Shown: positions 38,050-45,556 of the stretch, in pieces
How the letters are laid out: the number at the start of each line of letters is the position of its first letter
How positions within the stretch are numbered: the stretch's first letter is position 1
Origin: Flavobacterium sp. 90
Lineage (GTDB): Bacteria; Bacteroidota; Bacteroidia; Flavobacteriales; Flavobacteriaceae
Reading direction: 5' to 3'
DNA length: 64,000 nt
NCBI RefSeq assembly: GCF_004339525.1
Contig: NZ_SMGE01000001.1
Location: 5,146,001-5,210,000, forward strand
Position numbers and translations under genes: made by a program
Notes under the pieces: model-generated
What the model saw: the letters and a program-made list of their open reading frames with translations, nothing else
The model's database searches: none
What the model was told of the DNA's origin: nothing

Positions 38050-39393
38050 ATGTTTCAAAACAAAGGCTTTACAAAGATTTTAATAGTCATAACTTGTTTG
38101 GCTTTTTTTGTTGTTTCTGCTCAGGAAATAAAAAATAAAGAACTCTATATTCCTAAAAAAGTATGGATGTTGCCTGAAAATAATGATTATAAAGATCCAA
38201 AGAGCGATTACAACTTTGATCACATGATTACTTCGGCAAATTTTGCCATCTTTTGGCACAAGGATTATGGCAAAGATCCAATGTTGAATACCGAAGTAAC
38301 AGAAAGATTTGACCCCAATAAAATGTTGAGTGAGTGCGAACGAATTTATAATGTTTATGTCAATCAGCTAAAATTGGTTCAATCAGGAAATTCGCTTACG
38401 GATAAATATAAAATTCTGATTTTTGTATTTAAAGGTGAAGAAAAAGCAGCATTTGGCGGTGGCGACGAAGATAAAGTTGGAATTTTCTGGACGCCGGCAG
38501 TTCGCGTAAACAAAGAACCTTACGGAGTTTTGGCGCACGAATTAGGACACAGTTTTCAGTATTTAAGCCATGCCGATACCGGAAAAGGTCCCGACGGAAC
38601 TATTATGGAAATGTCTGCACAATATATGCTTTGGCAGGTTTATTCGGGTTGGATGACTTTTGAAAATTATCATTTGGTTGATTATTTGAAAGGAACTTAT
38701 TATGGATTTCTGCATCCTTATAATATGTATCATTCACCTTATGTAATTGAATATTGGTCGGAGAAACACGGGAAAGATTTCTTTGGGAAATTAATGCGAA
38801 ATTCTAATGAAGGCGAAGATCCTGTAATGACTTACAAGCGTTTAAACTCGATTAATCAGGAACAGTTTAACGACGAAATGTTTGATGCTTCAAGGCGATT
38901 TATTACTTGGGATTTGCCTAGAATTGATTCGGTTGCAAAACGGTATGCGAATAAACATTTTACTAAAGTTAATAAATTGAAGGACAAGTGGTATATAGTT
39001 GATTCGATCAATTGTCCTCAGAATTACGGATATAACGGAATCCAGTTAAATATTCCTAAATTGGGAACTAAATTAGAATTGAATTTTAAAGGAATTGCCG
39101 GAGAAAACGGTTTCTCAAAAGTAAAAATAGAAAAAGCAGGATGGCGATATGGTTTTGTGGCTCAGCAAAAAAATGGAAAACGAATATATAGCCAAATCTT
39201 CAAAAAAAATAACGGCAAAGTATCTTTTAAAGTCCCAAAAGATACAGAACATTTATGGCTGGTAGTTTTGGGAGCGCCAACAGAACATTGGTCTCGGCCA
39301 AATAGATGGGGCGATAATCCGGACAAAACGCCTGATGAACAATGGCCTTATGAGTTTCAGTTATCAGGTACAACACTTGCCGATTTGAAATGA
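38050..39393 (+). CDS. Secreted HExxH metallopeptidase-like protein (DUF6055-like)
   Basis: 447 aa, signal peptide to about residue 25. Zinc motif HELGH (His163-His167) in VLAHELGHSFQYL, followed by EMSAQYMLWQ, whose Glu could be the third ligand. The domain is related to residues 30-450 of the protein encoded at 41884: both share the aromatic N-terminus, FxxxW/F-HKDYG/GDKVG, the HExxH, and the AGWRYGFV segment in the C-terminal beta domain. No sorting domain. I recall the family as DUF6055, of undefined activity. In this locus it is a candidate (glyco)peptidase for hydroxyproline-rich glycoproteins. Confidence 0.7.
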   Translation: MFQNKGFTKILIVITCLAFFVVSAQEIKNKELYIPKKVWMLPENNDYKDPKSDYNFDHMITSANFAIFWHKDYGKDPMLNTEVTERFDPNKMLSECERIYNVYVNQLKLVQSGNSLTDKYKILIFVFKGEEKAAFGGGDEDKVGIFWTPAVRVNKEPYGVLAHELGHSFQYLSHADTGKGPDGTIMEMSAQYMLWQVYSGWMTFENYHLVDYLKGTYYGFLHPYNMYHSPYVIEYWSEKHGKDFFGKLMRNSNEGEDPVMTYKRLNSINQEQFNDEMFDASRRFITWDLPRIDSVAKRYANKHFTKVNKLKDKWYIVDSINCPQNYGYNGIQLNIPKLGTKLELNFKGIAGENGFSKVKIEKAGWRYGFVAQQKNGKRIYSQIFKKNNGKVSFKVPKDTEHLWLVVLGAPTEHWSRPNRWGDNPDKTPDEQWPYEFQLSGTTLADLK

Positions 39394-39415
39394 AATTAAT
39401 CTTTTAATATCTTAA

Positions 39416-39446
39416 GACCTCACAGGTTTTTAAAACCTGTGAGGTC
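39416..39446 (+). repeat. Dispersed palindrome GACCTCACAGG-type, second copy
   Basis: Perfect inverted repeat GACCTCACAGGTTTT / AAAACCTGTGAGGTC in the gap between the metallopeptidase and the GH36 gene; sister of 25289-25315. Confidence 0.65.
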
Positions 39447-39483
39447 TGGTAAAACTTCTGAAGCATCATTAAAAAATAAAAAA

Positions 39484-41694
39484 ATGAACCGATTATTACT
39501 TTTAGTATTTACAATTGTTTTTTCTGCTGTTCAGGCGCAGGAAAGTTCCCTGATTAAAATTGAAACCGAAAATTCGGCATTGGTTTTAAAAGTGGGAAAA
39601 AACAAGAAATTATATCAAACGTATTTGGGAACAAAGCTTGATAATGGTTCAGAATATGAATTGATTTCGAAAGAAAATACAAAAAAGTTTGTTGTAAATG
39701 ATGGTAATCCTTTAATCGATTTGCGTCATTTGGCTTATCCAACTTTTGGAACGGACAATTTGTTTGAACCCGCAATCAGAATGACGCATAATGACGGAAA
39801 TCCATCTTTGGAATTAGAATATCAAAACCATACTTCTCAAAAAGTAAGCGATGATATTTCTGAAATTACTATAAAATTAAAAGATCCGCAATATCCGGTT
39901 TTTGTCAATCTTCATTATAAAATATTTTATTCAGAAAATGTAATAGAAACCTGGACAGAAATTCAGCATCAGGAAAAAAAATCGGTTGTACTTTACAATT
40001 ATGCTTCGGTTGCCTTGCATTTAGATTCCGATAAATATTGGCTGACTCAGTTTTACAGTGACGTTGTAGAAGAAATGAGAATGGAAGAAACTCAGCTTGT
40101 TCGAGGTGCTAAAACTATTGATTCGAAGTTGGGCGTAAGAACGAATATGTTTGCTTCGCCAAGTTTTTTTCTTTCGTTAAATTCAAAATCTAGTGAAAAT
40201 AACGGAGAAGTAATCGCAGGAACAATTGCATGGTCAGGGAATTTTAAGCATACGTTTGAAATTGATAATAATAATGAATTAAGAATCGTTTCGGGAATAA
40301 ACGAATTTGCTTCAGAATACAATTTAAAACCTGGAGAAATATTTAAAACTCCGGCTTTTATTTATACTTTTTCGAACAAAGGAAAAGGGCAGGCGAGTAG
40401 AAATTTACATACTTGGGCAAAAAAATACGGAATTAAAGATGGTGAAAAACCACGCTTGACTTTATTGAATAATTGGGAAACGACGTTCTTTGATTTTGAT
40501 CAGGTAAAATTGAGCAATATGTTTCAAGATGCTAAAACATTAGGCGTTGATATGTTTTTGTTGGATGATGGTTGGTTTGGGAATAAATATCCAAGAAGTG
40601 GTTCTGTTTCGGGTTTGGGAGATTGGCAGGCTACAAAAGCTAAACTTCCTGACGGAATTGGTTTTTTAATGCAGGAAGCTAAAAATACTAACGTGAAATT
40701 TGGTATTTGGATTGAGCCTGAAATGGTAAATGAAAAAAGCGAATTGTATGAGAAACATCCGGATTGGGTTTTAAGTTTGCCTAATCGTGAAAAAAGTATT
40801 TATCGAACACAATTGGTTTTGGATTTGAGTAATCCAAAAGTTCAGGATTTTGTTTTTAAGGTTGTCGACGACATTATGCAAACAGAATCGGGTGTTGCTT
40901 TTTTTAAATGGGATTGTAACCGAATGATGACAAGTGCGTATTCGACTTATTTAAAAAATGAACAATCGCATTTGTTTATTGAATACACAAGAGGATTGTA
41001 CAAAGTTCTGGACAGAATAAAAAGTAAATATCCAAACTTGCCAATGATGCTTTGTGCCGGCGGCGGTGGAAGGGTAGATTATGGATTACTGAATTATTTC
41101 ACGGAGTTTTGGGCAAGCGATAACACAGATCCGTTTGACCGCGTATTTATTCAATGGGGATATTCTAATTTTTATCCGGCATTATCGACTTGTAACCACG
41201 TAACTTCGATGGGAAATCAATCGATAAAATTTAAAACCGATGTTGCAATGATGGGCAAATTAGGTTTTGATATTCATGTTGGAGGTTTAAAAGACAACGA
41301 ATTAAAATATTGTCAGGAAGCGGTTTCTAATTATAAACGATTAAGTCCGGTGATTTGGCAAGGAAATTTATTCCGATTAATTTCTCCTTATGAAGATACA
41401 AGGGCTGTTTTGATGTACGTGAATGAAAACAAAACGCAATCGGTGCTTTTTTCTTATACGCTGCATCCGCTTACAGATCCTAATTATGGTTTGGTAAAAC
41501 TTGAAGGACTTGATGCTTCAAAAAAATATAGCGTTAAAGAAATTAATCTGATGCCTCAGAGTAAAAATACTTTTGAAGAATCTGGTACTATTTATTCCGG
41601 TGATTTTCTGATGAAAATAGGATTGAAAGTTTCTTCTTCAAGACAAGAAAGTAGTGTTGTACTTGAGATTACTGATGTTGATTTGAGGAATTAG
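39484..41694 (+). CDS. GH36-family alpha-galactosidase, secreted
   Basis: 736 aa from the ATG at 39484, which starts a clear signal peptide (MNRLLLLVFTIVFSAVQAQ); the upstream extension lacks one. N-terminal beta-supersandwich (about 25-310), then the TIM barrel with LNNWE, LDDGWFG, FGIWIEPEMV, nucleophile Asp477 in FFKWDCNR, CAGGGGRVDYG and acid/base Asp546 in WASDNTD. C-terminal beta domain to 736. The family releases terminal alpha-galactose. In plant extensins serine carries a single alpha-galactose, so the enzyme fits the proposed substrate; raffinose or galactomannan are alternative substrates if the gene is only a neighbour. Confidence 0.92.
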   Translation: MNRLLLLVFTIVFSAVQAQESSLIKIETENSALVLKVGKNKKLYQTYLGTKLDNGSEYELISKENTKKFVVNDGNPLIDLRHLAYPTFGTDNLFEPAIRMTHNDGNPSLELEYQNHTSQKVSDDISEITIKLKDPQYPVFVNLHYKIFYSENVIETWTEIQHQEKKSVVLYNYASVALHLDSDKYWLTQFYSDVVEEMRMEETQLVRGAKTIDSKLGVRTNMFASPSFFLSLNSKSSENNGEVIAGTIAWSGNFKHTFEIDNNNELRIVSGINEFASEYNLKPGEIFKTPAFIYTFSNKGKGQASRNLHTWAKKYGIKDGEKPRLTLLNNWETTFFDFDQVKLSNMFQDAKTLGVDMFLLDDGWFGNKYPRSGSVSGLGDWQATKAKLPDGIGFLMQEAKNTNVKFGIWIEPEMVNEKSELYEKHPDWVLSLPNREKSIYRTQLVLDLSNPKVQDFVFKVVDDIMQTESGVAFFKWDCNRMMTSAYSTYLKNEQSHLFIEYTRGLYKVLDRIKSKYPNLPMMLCAGGGGRVDYGLLNYFTEFWASDNTDPFDRVFIQWGYSNFYPALSTCNHVTSMGNQSIKFKTDVAMMGKLGFDIHVGGLKDNELKYCQEAVSNYKRLSPVIWQGNLFRLISPYEDTRAVLMYVNENKTQSVLFSYTLHPLTDPNYGLVKLEGLDASKKYSVKEINLMPQSKNTFEESGTIYSGDFLMKIGLKVSSSRQESSVVLEITDVDLRN

Positions 41695-41776
41695 TTTTTA
41701 AAATTTAAGGTTTTTCTAGTGTGAGAATTAGTAATTATCTAACTATTTGTATAACAGAATAGTATAGTTAAAGAAT

Positions 41777-41806
41777 AGGTAAAATAGTATTAAATGTTGT
41801 TAATAT
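41777..41806 (+). promoter_or_regulatory. Shared operator-like element upstream of the T9SS metallopeptidase gene
   Basis: 30-bp block related to 3672-3701, with the perfect inverted repeat TATTAA-ATGTTG-TTAATA. Ends 77 bp before the start codon; TACATTTA downstream is a 7-of-8 match to the -7 box. Confidence 0.55.
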
Positions 41807-41883
41807 TGTCTTACAAATATTTAAGTGTGATATTTACATTTACAAAAAAATGCTATTTCTTAACCTATTAATTAATTTAACCT

Positions 41884-44121
41884 ATGAAAAAACTATTACT
41901 ACTGATTGTCGTTTTTCTATCCAGTTATTTTGCAATTGCACAGAAAACGCTTTTTACTCCCACAGAATGGAGTGATCCCAACAATGAATTTTACAATAAA
42001 GTATCCAACACCAGAAAGTATGAGTCTACGAACTTTGTCGTTTACTGGGGTGATAAAGTGGGTACAAATCCTGCGACGTATTCTGATACAGCACTTAGAT
42101 TTACGCCTAAATCGGTTGCAGATACGCTTGAAACTAGCTTTAAACGCTACATTACCGATTTGCATTTTATAAATAATGCGCCAACAACAAATTTTGGAAA
42201 ATACAAGATCATTATTATGATGATGAACACCTGGACTTCTACAGATCCAAGGTTACAAGCCTTTGCACAAGCCAGCTCGTTTAGTGGTACAATTGGCGCA
42301 ATGTTTGTACATCCTGAAGCTACAAGAGATGGTGGAGCATTGTCACACGAATTTGCGCACACGCTGCAAATGATGATGGGCATTCAGGAAAACCCAGGCG
42401 CCGGTAGAGCATTTTCGGGATATGATTGGGCAGGTCCGTTTTTTGAAGGACATGCCAATTTTATGCGAGCCCAGGCTTACTCACAATGGGCAGAAATTGA
42501 CGGAACTCTCACCCGCTGGATTCAGACGAAACATTTTATGTGGTCCTCGAATCGACATCATTACACGAATTTTCATTTAATGTATTATGTGCAGGAAAAA
42601 GAAGGTTTTGATTTTACTAGAAGAATGTGGGCAGAATCTATGAACGAAGAGCATCCGCTTGAAACCATTAAGCGATTAAAAGGTTTTACGCAAGATCAAC
42701 TTGATGATTATCTTTGGGGATATGCACAAAGACAACCTGCATTCGATTATCCTATTCAATGGAATTCTCAAATTAATGCGACAAGTAATTTTGGAAAAAC
42801 CATTAGAAACGTGTACAACAGCATCAAAACAAATATGCCTCGTTATACTAGTAGAGAATACACGCTTCTAACTAAAGTTACAGGTACAACAGATCAATAT
42901 TATACTAATAATGACTGGGCTCCACAAGATTACGGAATGAACGTAATTCCTTTATACCCAACTTGTACAGGAACTCAAAAGAAAGTTACGATTAAATTTA
43001 AAGGACATACTGAGGTTAATACAACTCAGGCTGGATGGAGATATGGTTTTGTTACTACAAAAACTGATGGTACTATTTCGCGTTACAGTCCAATGTATAA
43101 AGTGGATGGTGAAGCTTCATTTACCCTTAATACCGCTACAGAAGCCAATATTTATTTGGTAGTATTTGCTGCGCCAAAAGTCCATGTAAATTACAATATG
43201 GATGTTGGTTACCCAAAACAAAGAAGATATCCTTATGAACTAAAAATTGCAAATGCTACTCCAGAAGGATTTCAGCCTGCAGCAAATTTTAGAAGTTATC
43301 TTAAAACAAACGGACATTTGCACACTAACGGTGGCGGATGGGTTTCTAATAACGCGACTGTTGCGTCTACAGTATATGTAGGTCCATATGCAATTGTGAG
43401 AGCCGGAAATGTTTCAGGAAATGCACGTATAGAAGATTATGCTATGGTAGATGGAGGAACTATAAATGGTAGTGCAATTATAAGAGGAAATGCATGTGTG
43501 TACAACGCAACGATAGCAAACACTGCAATTGTTGAAGGTAATGCTTGGATGGAAGGCGGATCTGTAAAAAATACAGCCAATATAAAAGGAAACGCAATGT
43601 TGTTTGCGGGAGATTTTGGAAGTTCGGTTGTGGTAGGAGGAGATGCGGAAATTGGAAGTTGTTCTACACCAGGTGTTTATTTACAGTTTCCTTACTGGAG
43701 AAACGGAAGAGACAATTGTGATGGTAAAGGAGCAAGCGATACTTCTAATGTTGATATCAATGCAACATTTACGAACTTTACAGCTGCACAAATGGCTTTT
43801 AGTACCACACCAAACTGTACTGTAACTACGTTGGCAACTAATAAGTCAACTTTTGATTCAGCAGCAGAAGTAGATTTAAGTGTTTATCCAAATCCGGCAA
43901 AAGGAAATCTAAACATTACCTTTTTACAAACGGAAGAAGAAAAAACAACTATTGCTTTGTTTGATATTAACGGACAAAAAATAGCTACAATTGCAGATAA
44001 AGTTTACGAAGCCGGAAGAATTGACATTCAATACAATTCTGGTAACTTAACTCCGGGAGTATATTTATTACATATTCAAAGAGGAAATAATGTTGTAAGC
44101 AAAACATTTATCAAAGAATAA
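41884..44121 (+). CDS. T9SS-secreted HExxH metallopeptidase-like protein with beta-helix region (DUF6055-like)
   Basis: 745 aa. Signal peptide to about 20; DUF6055-like metallopeptidase domain (about 25-460) with zinc motif HEFAH (His155-His159) and a downstream FFEGHANFMRAQ block; a region of hexapeptide-like repeats (about 484-600: VYVGPYAIVRAGNVSGNARI, IIRGNACVYNATIANTAIVEGNA) predicted as a left-handed parallel beta-helix; and a C-terminal type A sorting domain (about 662-745: VYPNPAKGN, LFDINGQ, LTPGVYLLHI). The sorting domain shows export by the type IX system to the cell surface or medium. Paralogue of the protein at 38050. Function unknown; a surface endopeptidase or glycopeptidase starting attack on the substrate is the likely role. 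Confidence 0.78.
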   Translation: MKKLLLLIVVFLSSYFAIAQKTLFTPTEWSDPNNEFYNKVSNTRKYESTNFVVYWGDKVGTNPATYSDTALRFTPKSVADTLETSFKRYITDLHFINNAPTTNFGKYKIIIMMMNTWTSTDPRLQAFAQASSFSGTIGAMFVHPEATRDGGALSHEFAHTLQMMMGIQENPGAGRAFSGYDWAGPFFEGHANFMRAQAYSQWAEIDGTLTRWIQTKHFMWSSNRHHYTNFHLMYYVQEKEGFDFTRRMWAESMNEEHPLETIKRLKGFTQDQLDDYLWGYAQRQPAFDYPIQWNSQINATSNFGKTIRNVYNSIKTNMPRYTSREYTLLTKVTGTTDQYYTNNDWAPQDYGMNVIPLYPTCTGTQKKVTIKFKGHTEVNTTQAGWRYGFVTTKTDGTISRYSPMYKVDGEASFTLNTATEANIYLVVFAAPKVHVNYNMDVGYPKQRRYPYELKIANATPEGFQPAANFRSYLKTNGHLHTNGGGWVSNNATVASTVYVGPYAIVRAGNVSGNARIEDYAMVDGGTINGSAIIRGNACVYNATIANTAIVEGNAWMEGGSVKNTANIKGNAMLFAGDFGSSVVVGGDAEIGSCSTPGVYLQFPYWRNGRDNCDGKGASDTSNVDINATFTNFTAAQMAFSTTPNCTVTTLATNKSTFDSAAEVDLSVYPNPAKGNLNITFLQTEEEKTTIALFDINGQKIATIADKVYEAGRIDIQYNSGNLTPGVYLLHIQRGNNVVSKTFIKE

Positions 44122-44173
44122 GAATTCATTATTTTATTGATTCTAACGAAATCATTAGAATTACAGAAATACA

Positions 44174-44206
44174 AAAACCTCCAAAGTCATTGATTTTGGA
44201 GGTTTT
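44174..44206 (+). terminator. Intrinsic terminator closing the glycoprotein-utilisation locus
   Basis: Perfect 12-bp stem AAAACCTCCAAA with TTTGGAGGTTTT; T-rich on the plus strand. Between convergent genes. Confidence 0.8.
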
Positions 44207-44254
44207 ATTGTATTCGAAAGCATAGTTTTATGTAGAACTATACTTTCATGAGAA

Positions 44255-45193
44255 TTAATTTATTTTCACCAAATGCGCTTCAATTGCAGCTCTGTCAGAC
44301 TCATATTGAGCAGGAAGTTTTAAGTTTTGACCTAATTCTTCTAAAGGCTCATCTACTGTAAATCCAGGATTTTCTGTAGCGATTTCGAACAAAACTCCTC
44401 CTGGTTCTCTGAAATAAAGAGAGTGGAAATAGTTTCTGTCAATCTGTGGTGTAATTTGCAAACCGTATTCTTCGATTTTTTCACGGAAGTGCATTAAAAT
44501 TTCATCATTCTGAACTCTGAAAGCTACGTGATGGACAGTTCCGTTTGCTCCCAAACCGCGTTTTTCTTCAGGTAATTCTACCAAGTCAACAATTGCAGCA
44601 TTTTCTACCGCATCTGTTGCATAACGGTAACGGTTTACGTCTTGATCGATCAATTTATAACCAAATATTTCGGTTAAGATTGCAGCAGTTGCTTTTATGC
44701 TGTTTAAAGTCAAAGTGATGTTATGAAAACCTCTTGTCGCTACATCAGCTTTTACTTCGTCAGTTTCCCAAGGTTTTCTGTTATCGTCTGTTTTAGATTC
44801 GATTAATTCTAATTTTAAACCGTCCGGATCTAAGAAAGTAAGGTATTTTTCTCCAAATTTTTCCGAAGGTTTATTATAAATCACATTGTATTGCTCAAAA
44901 CGTTTTTGCCAGAAATCAAGGCTTCCTTTAGGAACAGAATAACCAATTTCTGTAGCCATTCCGGAACCTTTTCTTCCTTGTTGAATTCCTTCTCCCCAAG
45001 GGAAAAAAGTTAAGATTGTTCCAGCGCTTCCAACTTCATCTCCAAAGTAAAAATGGTACGTTCCAGGATCATCAAAATTTACTGTTTTTTTAATAAAACG
45101 TAATCCTAATATGTTAGAGTAAAAGTTGAAGTTACGTTTTGCATCACCCGCAATTGCAGTAATATGGTGTAAGCCTAAGATTTTATTTTCCAT
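44255..45193 (-). CDS. VOC-family ring-cleaving dioxygenase (MhqO/MhqA-like)
   Basis: 312 aa with two vicinal-oxygen-chelate halves: residues 1-135 (GLHHITAIAGDAKRNFNFYSNILGLR; FLDPDGLKLELIE) and 150-285 (GFHNITLTLNS; GTVHHVAFRV; FREPGGVLFEIATENPGF). The metal ligands His, His and Glu of type I ring-cleavage dioxygenases are in place. MhqO-like enzymes act on hydroquinones or catechols and are induced by quinone stress. An MhqD-like esterase is encoded nearby at 48653. Its upstream region has both a TTAATCTAGGTTAA-N23-TAAATTTG promoter and a sigma-54-like promoter with upstream palindrome. Confidence 0.88.
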   Translation of the reverse strand: MENKILGLHHITAIAGDAKRNFNFYSNILGLRFIKKTVNFDDPGTYHFYFGDEVGSAGTILTFFPWGEGIQQGRKGSGMATEIGYSVPKGSLDFWQKRFEQYNVIYNKPSEKFGEKYLTFLDPDGLKLELIESKTDDNRKPWETDEVKADVATRGFHNITLTLNSIKATAAILTEIFGYKLIDQDVNRYRYATDAVENAAIVDLVELPEEKRGLGANGTVHHVAFRVQNDEILMHFREKIEEYGLQITPQIDRNYFHSLYFREPGGVLFEIATENPGFTVDEPLEELGQNLKLPAQYESDRAAIEAHLVKIN

Positions 45194-45229
45194 GGTATTT
45201 TATATTTAATTGTTATTGATTTTGTTATA

Positions 45230-45274
45230 CAAATTTACGTCTGTTATACGGCTGCATCGATTAACCTAGATTAA
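45230..45274 (-). promoter_or_regulatory. Promoter with TTAATCTAGGTTAA operator (VOC dioxygenase)
   Basis: On the minus strand TTAATCTAGGTTAA (45261-45274), then exactly 23 bp, then TAAATTTG (45230-45237), a perfect -7 box, 36 bp before the start codon. The same arrangement with the same 23-bp spacing occurs at 49759-49803 and 61529-61573. The dyad covers the -33 region, a class II activator position. Confidence 0.65.
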
Positions 45275-45315
45275 GAAATAAAAAAGCCGTTATTTTTTCA
45301 TTCGCAAAGTAATAA

Positions 45316-45400
45316 CCAAATAATATTCCAGTTAGGTTAAGTGATTGTATGTAAGGTTTTTGATTATTCTTTAAGACTTCAAATGCTACGATATATCGTA
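45316..45400 (-). promoter_or_regulatory. Sigma-54-like promoter with upstream activating palindrome (VOC dioxygenase)
   Basis: TGGAATATTATTTGG (45316-45330, minus strand) resembles a -24/-12 element, with GG in place of the usual -12 GC. The perfect palindrome TACGATATATCGTA (45387-45400) lies 56 bp further upstream. The block 45313-45400 aligns without gaps to 61637-61734. A sigma-54 activator gene starts at 45557. Confidence 0.55.
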
Positions 45401-45556
45401 ATTTTATAAACGGATCTTATTTTATTTAGAAAACTAATAGTATTTTACTTAACGCTATTTCTTAAATTTACGGTTATAACTCGTTGCTTGTAATTCGCAA
45501 AAAAAACATTAAACTCAACGTTTTATAATATCAAAATACCACACCAATTATTATTT

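Noticed and set aside
39484..41694. GH36 as evidence for a raffinose or galactomannan locus
   Set aside because: No GH26, GH32, GH2 or sugar-transport genes are nearby, while several arabinofuranose- and Hyp-related genes are; kept only as an alternative.
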